Source of the DNA: an uncultured Lachnospiraceae bacterium
GTDB lineage: Bacteria; Bacillota; Clostridia; Lachnospirales; Lachnospiraceae
Assembly (NCBI GenBank): GCA_934402055.1
Contig: CAKRTC010000005.1
Coordinates: forward strand, 1 to 64,000
DNA length: 64,000 nucleotides
Direction of reading: 5' to 3'
Below, piece after piece: positions 34,872 through 44,233 of this stretch (positions within the stretch are counted from its first letter, which is position 1; each line of letters begins with the position of its first letter). A program made the position numbers and the translations under genes. A model generated the notes under the pieces. It was not told where the DNA came from. It saw nothing but the letters and a program-made list of their open reading frames with translations, and made no database searches.

Positions 34872-36104
34872 ATGAAGAAACCGGAGTTACTTATCCCGGC
34901 AGGGAATCTGGATACACTGAAAACAGCCGTTATCTACGGAGCCGATGCGGTATATATAGGCGGAGAATCGTTTTCGCTCAGAGCGAAGGCAGATAATTTT
35001 GACCGCAACTCAATGACGGAAGCAATAGCCTTTGCACACGAACACGGTGTAAAGGTATATGTGACCGTCAATATTTTCGCACATAATTATGATCTTGAGG
35101 CTGCTAAAGGATACTTTACGGAGCTTAAGGAAATAAAGCCGGATGCACTTATAATATCGGATCCGGGACTTTTTGCGATGGCAAGGCGCATAGTGCCGGA
35201 GATAGATATACATATATCTACTCAGATGAGCACAAGCAACTATGAGTCGTTTCTGTTCTGGCAGCAGCTTGGAGCGAAAAGAGTGGTAAATGCCAGAGAG
35301 CTCTCACTGAAGGAACTTAAGGAAATAAGAGCAAAGATCGACCCTGAGCTTGAGATCGAGTCCTTTGTTCACGGTGCCATGTGCATATCATATTCGGGAC
35401 GCTGTCTGCTCTCGGGCTTTATGACAGGAAGATCTGCCAATCAGGGTGCCTGCACACATCCGTGCAGGTGGAATTATGCCGTAATGGAGGAAAAGCGCCC
35501 GGGAGAGTATTTCCCTGTTGAAGAGACAGAGAGAGGAACCTTTATCTTCAATTCCAAGGATCTGTGTATGATAGACCATATACCGGAACTGATAGATGCA
35601 GGCATAGACAGCTTTAAGGTCGAGGGACGTATGAAGACCGCACTTTATGTTGCGGTTACCGCAAGGGTATACAGAAGAGCTATAGACGATTATCTCAAGG
35701 ATCCCAAGCTCTACAAGGCATCGCTTGATTTCTACAGAGAAGAGATTGCAAAGTGCACCTATAGAGAGTTTACAACCGGCTTCTATTTCGGAAAGCCGGA
35801 CAGCAGTGCACAGATATATGATAATAATACCTATGTAAGAAATTACATCTATCTCGGAACGACCGAGGAGGTGCTGCCTGACGGAGGCATTATTATAGAA
35901 CAGAAGAACAAGTTTTCTGTCGGTGATGAGATCGAGATACTTAAGCCGAATTGCGAGAGCGAGAAGGTTAAGGTTCTGGGCATAAATGATGCTCTTACCG
36001 GAGAAGCTCAGGAGAGCTGTCCTCATTCAAAGCAGAAACTTATCATACATTTAAGCAAGACGCCCGAGGTATATGAGCTGCTTGCGGTCAAGGCTAAGGA
36101 GTAA
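34872..36104 (+). CDS. trhP: Peptidase U32 family protein, probable tRNA hydroxylation protein
   Basis: 410 residues. The U32 fold is clear from KPELLIPAGNLDTLKTAVIYGADAVYIGG, STQMSTSNYESFLFWQQLGA, FVHGAMCISYSGRCLLSGFM and CTHPCRWNYAV, including the four cysteines suited to an iron-sulfur cluster. In Bacillus, TrhP1/TrhP2 form ho5U34 in tRNA before TrmR methylates it. Here only one such gene lies next to trmR. Start chosen at 34872 because the frame upstream (34827) overlaps trmR and lacks the conserved start. Role by context; older annotation as collagenase is unlikely. Confidence 0.88.
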   Translation: MKKPELLIPAGNLDTLKTAVIYGADAVYIGGESFSLRAKADNFDRNSMTEAIAFAHEHGVKVYVTVNIFAHNYDLEAAKGYFTELKEIKPDALIISDPGLFAMARRIVPEIDIHISTQMSTSNYESFLFWQQLGAKRVVNARELSLKELKEIRAKIDPELEIESFVHGAMCISYSGRCLLSGFMTGRSANQGACTHPCRWNYAVMEEKRPGEYFPVEETERGTFIFNSKDLCMIDHIPELIDAGIDSFKVEGRMKTALYVAVTARVYRRAIDDYLKDPKLYKASLDFYREEIAKCTYREFTTGFYFGKPDSSAQIYDNNTYVRNYIYLGTTEEVLPDGGIIIEQKNKFSVGDEIEILKPNCESEKVKVLGINDALTGEAQESCPHSKQKLIIHLSKTPEVYELLAVKAKE

Positions 36105-36962
36105 ATGAAAGCAAAGCTTTTATCATTAATATTCTTCCTTTGTGCGGGACTGTGCATAGTCTATTTCGGAATGATAGTAGGTTACAGCGGGTTCGGCACT
36201 TCCTTGTCGTACATCTGGCCTGTTTTTGCATGCATATTTGCCGCTATGGGCGTTATGGTGAGGAAGCTTCGCAGGGAAAGGGAAGAGATGCCGAGCTTTA
36301 TGCCGGTCTTTATCTTTACGAGTTTCGGACTCATGCTTGCTATCTTTGCGGTAATAATGGATCTGGTCGTTGTTTCATCCAAGAGTGACAAGGAACAGAG
36401 GGTGGATTACTGCATAGTGATGGGAGCAAGAGTTTACTCCGACGGCATTTCAAAGACCTTGAAATACAGGCTGGATAATGCAGAGCATCTGTATTTCAGG
36501 CATCCTAATATGGTACTGGTGCTTAGCGGAGGACAGGAACCGGGAGATCCTATACCGGAGGCTTTCGCAATGTATAACTACTTAAGTCTCAGAGGAATAC
36601 CGAGCGATAATATGCTTATTGAGGCTATGGGAGATTCGACCTGCAGCATCATACAAAATGCTTCAAGGACTATAGCGGCGGATTTTGAAAAACGGCGTCT
36701 GCCGAAAGGACCGGGAGACAGAACATATCCTCCGGATTATGTTCCGACTGTCGGAATAATCACAAGTGATTATCATATGTTCCGTTCTGTAACGCTTGCA
36801 AAGGAAAACGGCATATCGAATCCGGTATCTATATCGGCAAAATCCGATGATGTGCTGTTTATACATAATTGCGTGCGTGAGAGCGTAGCTATATTAAAAG
36901 ATTTTTTTATGGGGAATGTTACAGTAAATGATGAACACATGCCAATCATACCGTTTAATTGA
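36105..36962 (+). CDS. YdcF/SanA family (DUF218) membrane protein
   Basis: 285 residues. Three N-terminal hydrophobic segments (SLIFFLCAGLCIVYFGMIV, YIWPVFACIFAAMGV, FGLMLAIFAVIMDLVVV) precede a DUF218 domain with YCIVMGARVYSDG, VLVLSGGQEPGD, DSTCSIIQNA and GIITSDYHMFRS. Relatives (ElyC, SanA, YdcF) act in envelope integrity and bind nucleotide-like ligands; the exact role is unknown. Starts immediately after the U32 stop and overlaps the next gene by 35 nt. Confidence 0.88.
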   Translation: MKAKLLSLIFFLCAGLCIVYFGMIVGYSGFGTSLSYIWPVFACIFAAMGVMVRKLRREREEMPSFMPVFIFTSFGLMLAIFAVIMDLVVVSSKSDKEQRVDYCIVMGARVYSDGISKTLKYRLDNAEHLYFRHPNMVLVLSGGQEPGDPIPEAFAMYNYLSLRGIPSDNMLIEAMGDSTCSIIQNASRTIAADFEKRRLPKGPGDRTYPPDYVPTVGIITSDYHMFRSVTLAKENGISNPVSISAKSDDVLFIHNCVRESVAILKDFFMGNVTVNDEHMPIIPFN

Positions 36963-39864
36963 GAAAAGAGATATAGAGGAGCTGAACGGAACAGGTCTTC
37001 TTTATGAACATATCAAGAGCGGCGCCAAGCTCTTTGTAATAAAAAACAACGATAAGAACAAAGTATTTACTATAGGCTTCAGGACTACACCGAAGGATTC
37101 TACAGGAGTGGCTCATATCATGGAGCATTCTGTACTCTGCGGTTCGAGAAAATATCCTCTCAAGGACCCTTTTGTTGAGCTGGCTAAGGGCTCGCTCAAT
37201 ACCTTCCTTAATGCAATGACATTTCCGGATAAGACTATATATCCTATAGCATCCATGAACGACAAGGATTTCATGAATCTGATGGATGTATATATGGATT
37301 CTGTATTTTATCCTAATGTATACAAGGATGAAAGGATATTCAGACAGGAAGGCTGGCATTACGAGCTACTTAACAGAGGAAAGTCCGATGAGGAGCTTAA
37401 GATCAACGGTGTCGTATATAACGAGATGAAGGGTGCCTTCTCAAATCCGGACTCTGTACTAGAGAGCCGTATTACACGTGCGCTTTATCCGGATACTACC
37501 TATGCCAATGAATCCGGAGGACTTCCTTCGGATATACCTGAGCTTAGCTATGAGGATTTTCTTGATTTTCACAAGAGCTACTATCACCCATCCAATTCTT
37601 ATATCTATCTCTACGGAGACCTGGATGTTGAAGAGAAACTTGCATGGATAGATGACAATTATCTTTCACATTTTGACAGGATAGAAGTCGATTCACATAT
37701 AGATAAGCAGCAGGCATTCAAAGAAGCTGTATCGGAGACAAGTGAGTACGCAATAGGTCTCAATGAGGACAGTGAAAACAAAGCATACCTCTCTGTCAAT
37801 TTCAGCATAGAGGATGAGCCGACTCAGGTAAATGCAATCGCGTGGCAGATACTTGAATCTGTTTTGCTGAGCTCTACGGGTGCGATACTTAGAGAGGCTT
37901 TGGTCAAGGCAGGAATAGGAGAGGACATCTACGGAGGTATCTGTCAGGAAATTGCACAGCCGTTTTTTTCTGTTGTAGCCAAAAATACCGACATTAAAAA
38001 ACAAAATGACTTCTTAAACATAATAAATGACACACTTATCAAGCTTGTCAAGGAAGGCATAGACAAGAAAAGCCTCAGAGCGGAGCTTAATTATCTTGAG
38101 TTCAAATTCAGAGAGAGCGATTACGGAAGCATCCCGGCCGGACTTGCCGTATGCATCAATATGTTCGGAAGCTGGCTCTATGATGACAGTCCGTTTACCT
38201 ATTGCATGTACAATGATGCGATCAGAGAGCTTAAAGAGCTTATCGATACGGATTTCTTCGAGCAGAAGATACAGCGCTTCCTCATAGATAATAAGTTCAG
38301 GGCCTGTGTCAATATCGTGCCGAACAACGGCCTTACAGATAAGGAGAATGAAGCACTTAAGACAAAACTTGCCGCATATAAGGACACACTTTCTGACAGG
38401 GAAAAAGATGAAATAGCGTCTGAGACAGAGGCACTTAAGGCATACCAGGAAGAAAAGGATGCTCCCGAGGTCATAGCCATGCTTCCTGTGCTTAAGGTGA
38501 GCGACATAGAGAAAAATGCCGAGAAGCTGAATTACACAAAGAAGCAGAACAGGATATTTACCGAGGCGGATACAAAGGGTATTGCATATGCAAGGATCAT
38601 GTTCGACACTACAGGTCTTAATGAGGATGAGATACAGTTTGCCGCTCTGCTCTCGGATATACTCGGAGATATGAATACGAGTAAGCACAGCTATACCGAG
38701 CTTTATAATGAGGTATTGCTGAACACCGGAGGAATATCAGTGCTTACGGAGCCTTTCGGAACAAGAAACGGAGCCGGCTTCGGCTTCAAGGGCATGGTGT
38801 CGGCAGACATCCATACTCTTGACTCAATGGTGGAAAAGGGCTTCGAGCTTGCGGCAGAGATGATATGTGATACCGTACTTGATGATGAGGCAAGGCTTAC
38901 CGAGCTTTTGCTTGAGACCAAGAGCAGACTGAAATCAAAGATAGATTCGGCAGCACATATGCTTGCCGTTACAAGAGCATCCTCATATATATCAGAGGGT
39001 TCGAGATTTTCAGATCTCACCGCAGGCATAGCTTATTATGACTTTATCAATGCTGCATGCAGACTTACCAAGGAACCGCTGCACATGAAGCGTTTTATCA
39101 AGTCGCTTAAAGCTGTCAGAAACCTTGTTTTTGATAAAGAACGTGTTACTTATGCAATGTACGGAAGCAAGGCTGCGGATGAGGCAATGACCAAGGCTAT
39201 AGCTTCATTTGAAGCTCACCTTGCCAAGACAGAGCATAAGGCTTCAGACAAGTTAAGCACAGGCAGAGCCTTAAGTCCGATAAGCACACTTAATGAGGGC
39301 TTCAGGACAAGTGCACAGGTCAACTATGTTGCACGCTGCGGTAATTTTGCATCTGAAGGCCTTCCTTATACCGGAGTGCTCAAGGTACTCAAGGTAATGC
39401 TTAATTATGAGTATCTCTGGATCAAGCTCCGTGTACTCGGAGGAGCTTACGGATGTATGTCGGCATTTACCAGAAACGGAAGAAGCTACCTTGTTTCATA
39501 CAGAGATCCGGAAGTCAGAAAGACCAATGAGGTATATGAGGCTCTTACGGAGTATCTTGAGCAGTGGGATGCAGATGAGACTACTGTGACAAAATATATA
39601 ATAGGTGCGATATCGGCGCTTGACAGACCGCTTCAGCCATCAGACAATTCGCTTACTGCTGTTGCCGACTGCTTCTTCGGAACAAGCAATGAGGAGCTTC
39701 AGCAGGAGCGAGACGAGATACTCAATTGTTCTGCCGAGGACATAAGGGGCTGTGCAGCATATATAAGAGCGCTGCTGAAAAGCGGAGCAATATGCACCAT
39801 AGGAAACGAAGGACAGATAAATAAAGATGCGGAGCTCTTCAAGTCCTTGAGAGATCTGAGTTAA
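36928..39864 (+). CDS. M16C zinc metalloprotease (presequence protease-like)
   Basis: 978 residues, the double-clamshell M16C family. The inverted zinc motif H-IM-EH is at residues 63-67 (VAHIMEHSVLCGSRKYP), with the distal glutamate expected about 75-80 residues later (GVVYNEMKGAFSNPDSVLES). The family-specific linker and the C-terminal inactive half follow. It likely degrades peptides in the cytosol (no signal peptide). The start overlaps YdcF by 35 nt; ATG at 36931 is an equal alternative. Followed by era after 23 nt. Confidence 0.92.
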   Translation: MMNTCQSYRLIEKRDIEELNGTGLLYEHIKSGAKLFVIKNNDKNKVFTIGFRTTPKDSTGVAHIMEHSVLCGSRKYPLKDPFVELAKGSLNTFLNAMTFPDKTIYPIASMNDKDFMNLMDVYMDSVFYPNVYKDERIFRQEGWHYELLNRGKSDEELKINGVVYNEMKGAFSNPDSVLESRITRALYPDTTYANESGGLPSDIPELSYEDFLDFHKSYYHPSNSYIYLYGDLDVEEKLAWIDDNYLSHFDRIEVDSHIDKQQAFKEAVSETSEYAIGLNEDSENKAYLSVNFSIEDEPTQVNAIAWQILESVLLSSTGAILREALVKAGIGEDIYGGICQEIAQPFFSVVAKNTDIKKQNDFLNIINDTLIKLVKEGIDKKSLRAELNYLEFKFRESDYGSIPAGLAVCINMFGSWLYDDSPFTYCMYNDAIRELKELIDTDFFEQKIQRFLIDNKFRACVNIVPNNGLTDKENEALKTKLAAYKDTLSDREKDEIASETEALKAYQEEKDAPEVIAMLPVLKVSDIEKNAEKLNYTKKQNRIFTEADTKGIAYARIMFDTTGLNEDEIQFAALLSDILGDMNTSKHSYTELYNEVLLNTGGISVLTEPFGTRNGAGFGFKGMVSADIHTLDSMVEKGFELAAEMICDTVLDDEARLTELLLETKSRLKSKIDSAAHMLAVTRASSYISEGSRFSDLTAGIAYYDFINAACRLTKEPLHMKRFIKSLKAVRNLVFDKERVTYAMYGSKAADEAMTKAIASFEAHLAKTEHKASDKLSTGRALSPISTLNEGFRTSAQVNYVARCGNFASEGLPYTGVLKVLKVMLNYEYLWIKLRVLGGAYGCMSAFTRNGRSYLVSYRDPEVRKTNEVYEALTEYLEQWDADETTVTKYIIGAISALDRPLQPSDNSLTAVADCFFGTSNEELQQERDEILNCSAEDIRGCAAYIRALLKSGAICTIGNEGQINKDAELFKSLRDLS

Positions 39865-39887
39865 ACATTGCAATAACGGAGAAATAT

Positions 39888-40793
39888 ATGAAATCAGGCT
39901 ATGCAGCACTTGTGGGACGTCCGAATGTCGGCAAATCCACACTTATGAATAAGCTCATAGGGCAGAAGATCGCTATCATATCAGATCGCCCGCAGACAAC
40001 AAGAGACAGGATAGAGACTGTCTATACAGATGAACGCGGACAGATCGTATTCATGGATACGCCGGGTATACATAAGGCTAAAAACAAATTAGGCGAGTAC
40101 ATGGACACGGTTGCCGAGAGGACCTTTTCGGATGCAGATGTCGTACTCTGGCTGGTTGAGCCTACTACATATATAGGTGCGGGTGAGGAGCATATAGCTT
40201 CCATGCTTTCTGCGCTTAATAAGACCAAGCATCCTGTTGTGCTTGTTATTAATAAGGCAGATACCATAAGCAATCCGTCTATGGTTGAGGATGTCATCAA
40301 GACTTATTCCGCAAAATGCGAATACAATGACATCATCTGCGTTTCTGCTGCAACAGGCAAGAATACAGACGAGCTTATGGACACGATATTCAAGTACATG
40401 CCGGAAGGACCTATGTATTATGATGAGGAGACCGTGACCGAGATCCCTATGCGTTCGATCGCAGAGGAACTTATCAGAGAGCAGATGCTTAAATATCTTA
40501 AGGATGAGATACCTCACGGAGTTGCTGTTGTTATCAACAAGTTCAGCGAGAGGAAAAACGGTCTTTTTGATATCGAGGCAGATATAATCTGCGAGAGAGA
40601 CAGTCACAAGGGAATCATTATCGGAAAGGGCGGAGCCATGCTTAAGCGCATAGGTACCGGTGCCAGAGCCGAGATAGAGGATCAGCTCGGGGCACAGATC
40701 AATTTGCGCCTTTTCGTAAAGGTCAGAAAAAACTGGCGTGATGACGAAGGCTTTATCAAGAGCTTCGGCTACGATCTTAAGAAATACAGATGA
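39888..40793 (+). CDS. era: GTPase Era
   Basis: Ribosome-assembly GTPase that binds the 3' end of 16S rRNA. 301 residues. G1 GRPNVGKSTL, G2 region SDRPQTTRD, G3 DTPGI, G4 NKAD, and a C-terminal KH domain with GIIIGKGGAMLKRIG. RBS AACGGAG lies 8 nt before the ATG. The stop overlaps the recO ATG by four bases (ATGA). Confidence 0.97.
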   Translation: MKSGYAALVGRPNVGKSTLMNKLIGQKIAIISDRPQTTRDRIETVYTDERGQIVFMDTPGIHKAKNKLGEYMDTVAERTFSDADVVLWLVEPTTYIGAGEEHIASMLSALNKTKHPVVLVINKADTISNPSMVEDVIKTYSAKCEYNDIICVSAATGKNTDELMDTIFKYMPEGPMYYDEETVTEIPMRSIAEELIREQMLKYLKDEIPHGVAVVINKFSERKNGLFDIEADIICERDSHKGIIIGKGGAMLKRIGTGARAEIEDQLGAQINLRLFVKVRKNWRDDEGFIKSFGYDLKKYR

Positions 40794-41446
40794 GCGATGA
40801 ACTGACGGTAAAGGGAATAATTCTGAGTACGGCACCTCAGGGGGAGTACGGAAGGCGTATCAGGATGCTGACGGACAAGCTTGGCAGGATCACTGTGTTT
40901 GCCGGCGGTGCTGCCAAGGCAAGTTCCAAGCTTATAGGCATGATACGTCCCATGACCTGTGCGGTCTTTAAGATAGCAAAGGGCAGGGAGGCGTATAATC
41001 TGCACGGAGCAGAGCTTATAGATGCATTTGATGATATTGCCTTTGATTTTGAAGCTTCGGTTTATGCAATGTACGTGCTTGAGGCAGGAGATTATTTTTC
41101 CGAAGAGGGTATGCCGGAGCAGGAGGCGAAGAGCCTCCTGAATCTGATGTATGTAAGCCTTAGAGCACTCAGAGAAAAGGCACTTTCGGAAGAGCTTATA
41201 GCAAGCATATACGAGCTGAGGCTGCTTGTGCTTCAGGGCGAATATACGCTCATGCCCTCCTACTATAAGTCCGAGGAGACTGTAGAGATTTGGCAAAGAT
41301 GTATATCAGCTCCGCTAAGTTCGCTGTACAAGACAGATTATTTCAGAGTGCTTGACACAGAGGAGTTCACGGCAAATGCCAAGCTCTTGTTTGATCGTCA
41401 GGTAAAACACAGCTTCCGCACACTCGATGTTTTGAAAAAGCTGTAG
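40790..41446 (+). CDS. recO: DNA repair protein RecO (short form)
   Basis: Loads RecA with RecR and anneals SSB-coated strands. 218 residues, against 240-255 commonly. N-terminal OB fold: TVKGIILSTAPQGEYGRRIRML and GRITVFAGGAAKASSKLIG. The rest is helical. The zinc-finger cysteines found in many RecO proteins are absent, and the C-terminus is short. The position after era is the usual Firmicutes one and supports the call. Confidence 0.9.
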   Translation: MSDELTVKGIILSTAPQGEYGRRIRMLTDKLGRITVFAGGAAKASSKLIGMIRPMTCAVFKIAKGREAYNLHGAELIDAFDDIAFDFEASVYAMYVLEAGDYFSEEGMPEQEAKSLLNLMYVSLRALREKALSEELIASIYELRLLVLQGEYTLMPSYYKSEETVEIWQRCISAPLSSLYKTDYFRVLDTEEFTANAKLLFDRQVKHSFRTLDVLKKL

Positions 41447-41572
41447 AGCAGACTCTGAGCCGACATAAAGCAGCAGCCCGGAAATGAGCGGTGCTGATAG
41501 GTCTGAGATATAAAACAAGCCTTGTACAAGCTTGCGATATCGGGCGGAAAAGGGTATACTTTGCTCAAATGT

Positions 41573-41704
41573 ATTTTATTTCATAGATAATTACGAGCTA
41601 TGTAATAAAATTACGCTCCGCGGGGTGTATACTTGCGCGAATGCGGTAAAAAGTCGCAGGCGACCGCGCTCGGCGCGGGGATGTGCCAAGACGCATTCTT
41701 TTTA
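41573..41704 (+). repeat. Dispersed structured repeat, copy B
   Basis: Same three modules as copy A at 8620. (1) AT-rich hairpin ATTTTATT-T-CATAG/CTATG-T-AATAAAAT. (2) ACGCTCCGCGGGG, with outer stem CTTGCGC (41632-41638)/GCGCGGG (41673-41679) kept by G-U pairs and an inner hairpin GTCGCAGGCGAC. (3) Hairpin GGATGTGCC-AA-GACGCATTC, one mismatch, followed by TTTTTAT. It lies downstream of recO and 26 nt before the glyS start, same orientation, so it may end recO transcription. The rest of 41447-41572 shows no gene. Confidence 0.85.
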
Positions 41705-41730
41705 TAAAATAAAGTAATGAGGACAAGCAA

Positions 41731-43146
41731 ATGGACAGAAGTAAGTTGAAAATGGAAGATATCATTGCTCTCTGCAAGACACGTGGATTCATATATCCGG
41801 GTTCGGAGATCTACGGCGGTCTTGCCAATACCTGGGATTATGGTAATCTCGGTGTAGAGCTTAAGAATAATGTCAAGAAGGCATGGTGGAAGAAGTTCGT
41901 TGAGGGCTCCAAGCTTAATGTCGGTGTTGACTGTGCTATCCTTATGAACCCTCAGACCTGGGTTGCTTCGGGACATCTCTCAAGCTTTTCGGATCCGCTT
42001 ATGGACTGCAAGAAGTGTAAGGAGCGTTTCAGAGCAGATAAGCTTATCGAGGACTTCTGTAATGATAACGGCAAGGATATCCCCGGAGGTTCTGCAGACA
42101 GCATGAGCCAGGCAGAGATGCAGCAGTTTATAAGCGACAATCATATCGTGTGTCCTTCATGCGGCGGATTCGACTGGACAGATATCCGCAGCTTCAACCT
42201 TATGTTCAAGACCTTCCAGGGCGTTACTGAGGATGCTAAGAATACTGTTTATCTCAGACCTGAGACTGCACAGGGTATCTTTGTCAACTTCAAGAATGTT
42301 CAGAGAACATCAAGAAAGAAGCTCCCATTCGGTATCGGACAGATAGGAAAGTCATTCCGTAACGAGATCACACCGGGTAACTTTACCTTCCGTACAAGAG
42401 AGTTTGAGCAGATGGAGCTTGAGTTTTTCTGCAAGCCTGATACAGACCTTGAGTGGTTTGCATACTGGAAGGAGTTCTGTATAAAGTGGCTTCAGGATCT
42501 CGGCATCAAGCCTGAGGAGATGAGAGCAAGAGATCATTCACAGGATGAGCTTACCTTCTATTCCAAGGCAACAACAGACCTTGAGTTCCTCTTCCCGTTC
42601 GGCTGGGGTGAGCTTTGGGGCATTGCCGACAGAACAAATTACGACCTTACTCAGCATATGAATGTGTCTAAGGCAGATCTTACTTATCTTGATGATGAGA
42701 CCAATGAGAAGTATGTGCCTTATGTAGTAGAGCCTTCACTCGGTGCAGACAGAGTTACACTTGCCTTCCTTTGCTCGGCTTATGATGAGGAAGAGCTTGA
42801 GGGCGGTGATAAGCGTACCGTTATGCATTTCCATCCGGCACTTGCTCCGGTCAAGATCGCAGTGCTTCCGTTGTCAAAGAAGCTTAACGATAATGCAGAG
42901 AAGGTATTCGATACACTTCTTAACAAGTATTATTGCGAGTTTGATGACAGAGGAAGTATCGGTAAGAGATACCGCAGACAGGATGAGATCGGTACACCGT
43001 TCTGCATCACCTACGATTTCGAGACAGACGATCCGGAATCACCGAACTATCAGACCGTAACCATTCGTCACCGTGACAGCATGGAGCAGGAGAGAGTTAA
43101 GCTTGACGAGCTTCTTGCTTACTTTGACGGCAAGTTCGATTTCTAA
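41731..43146 (+). CDS. glyS: Glycyl-tRNA synthetase, dimeric class II type
   Basis: Charges tRNA-Gly. 471 residues of the single-chain (alpha2) type, also named glyQS. Class II motif 1 is near GFIYPGSEIYGGLANTWDYG, motif 2 near FRNEITPGNFTFRTREFEQMELEFF, motif 3 near EPSLGADRVTLAFL. A C-terminal anticodon-binding domain (APVKIAVLPLSKKL) follows. A zinc-ribbon-like insert has CKKCKERF and CPSCGGFDW. No T-box leader is visible in front of it; repeat copy B occupies that position. Confidence 0.95.
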   Translation: MDRSKLKMEDIIALCKTRGFIYPGSEIYGGLANTWDYGNLGVELKNNVKKAWWKKFVEGSKLNVGVDCAILMNPQTWVASGHLSSFSDPLMDCKKCKERFRADKLIEDFCNDNGKDIPGGSADSMSQAEMQQFISDNHIVCPSCGGFDWTDIRSFNLMFKTFQGVTEDAKNTVYLRPETAQGIFVNFKNVQRTSRKKLPFGIGQIGKSFRNEITPGNFTFRTREFEQMELEFFCKPDTDLEWFAYWKEFCIKWLQDLGIKPEEMRARDHSQDELTFYSKATTDLEFLFPFGWGELWGIADRTNYDLTQHMNVSKADLTYLDDETNEKYVPYVVEPSLGADRVTLAFLCSAYDEEELEGGDKRTVMHFHPALAPVKIAVLPLSKKLNDNAEKVFDTLLNKYYCEFDDRGSIGKRYRRQDEIGTPFCITYDFETDDPESPNYQTVTIRHRDSMEQERVKLDELLAYFDGKFDF

Positions 43147-43171
43147 AAGAGTCAGGCTTATCTTAGTTTAG

Positions 43172-44233
43172 ATGAAATTATTTACAAGGCTCGCCTTAAC
43201 TGTTTTTATAGCGACATTTGTTCCGATAGCCCTTCTTGGTTTGATCATGAAGGGCTTTCTGACTTATGAGAATTTTATACTGCTGACAGTGATGCTCGGT
43301 CTTTTGCTTACGGCAGGCTTATATATTTCTATCATAAGGCCGCTGGATGCCCTGAAGAGGAGCATCAACAAGGTGAAGGACGGCGATCTCAACTTCACTC
43401 TCGAAGTTGAAAATGATGATGAGATAGGAGAACTGACCGCTTCCTTTGAGGAAATGCGTATCAGACTCAGGGATTCGCGGGAAGAGAAGCTCAACTATGA
43501 TTCCGAGCTCAAGGATCTTATCAGCAATATAGCACATGATCTCAAGACTCCCATTACCACCATAAGAGGTTATGCAGAGGGCATAATGGACGGGGTTGCA
43601 TCGACTCCGGAGATGAGAGATAAATATCTTAAGACTATATATAATAAATCTGTCGAGATGACGGGACTCATAGAGGAACTGTCATTCTATGCCAAGATCG
43701 GCACAAATAAGATACCGTATAACTTCACAAGGCTTAATATCAAGGCATATTTTGATGATTGTGCCGAGGATATAGGCATAGATATGGAGGCAAAGGGCAT
43801 ATTATTCAGATATAAGTGCTCTGTTGAAGCCGATACCAAGGTCATAGCCGACAGTGAACAGCTTCATAAGGTCATCAGTAATATCATAGGCAATTCGGTC
43901 AAATATATGACCATTTCTCCTAAGCGCATAGACATGGAGCTTAAGGATATAGGAGACTTTGTACAATGTGATATAACGGATAACGGCAAAGGCGTGGACA
44001 AGAAGGATCTGAGCAAGATATTCGAGCGTTTCTACAGGACCGATACAAGCCGTAATTCTTCACAGGGCGGCAGCGGCATAGGACTTTCCATTGTCAAAAA
44101 GATAATAGAGGATCACGGAGGCAGGATATGGGCCTCTTGTGAGACAGGCTGTGGATTGAGCGTGCACTTTATACTCAGAAAGTATGTTGAGGTTAATATA
44201 AATGGCGAAAAAGATACTGATAATCGAGGATGA
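43172..44233 (+). CDS. Sensor histidine kinase
   Basis: Membrane two-component kinase of 353 residues. Two N-terminal membrane helices with almost no extracellular loop (to about residue 55), a HAMP linker (IRPLDALKRSINKVKDGDL), DHp domain with H122 in NIAHDLKTPITTIRGYAEG, and a HATPase domain with N box NIIGNSVKYM, G1 DNGKGVD and G2 GGSGIGLSIVKKI. The short loop suggests it senses the membrane or a partner protein rather than an extracellular solute. Overlaps its response regulator by 32 nt. Confidence 0.93.
   Translation: MKLFTRLALTVFIATFVPIALLGLIMKGFLTYENFILLTVMLGLLLTAGLYISIIRPLDALKRSINKVKDGDLNFTLEVENDDEIGELTASFEEMRIRLRDSREEKLNYDSELKDLISNIAHDLKTPITTIRGYAEGIMDGVASTPEMRDKYLKTIYNKSVEMTGLIEELSFYAKIGTNKIPYNFTRLNIKAYFDDCAEDIGIDMEAKGILFRYKCSVEADTKVIADSEQLHKVISNIIGNSVKYMTISPKRIDMELKDIGDFVQCDITDNGKGVDKKDLSKIFERFYRTDTSRNSSQGGSGIGLSIVKKIIEDHGGRIWASCETGCGLSVHFILRKYVEVNINGEKDTDNRG

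Noticed and set aside
36928..36962. Frameshift at the overlap of the YdcF and M16C genes
   Set aside because: Both proteins are full length with proper ends; the 35-nt overlap is a normal coupled junction.
41532..41717. Frame through repeat copy B ending in an Arg-rich peptide
   Set aside because: It follows the repeat, has no RBS, and its Arg/Ala-rich end is a translation of the structured element.
41447..41730. T-box leader for glyS
   Set aside because: No AGGGTGG-type antiterminator core or specifier structure is visible.
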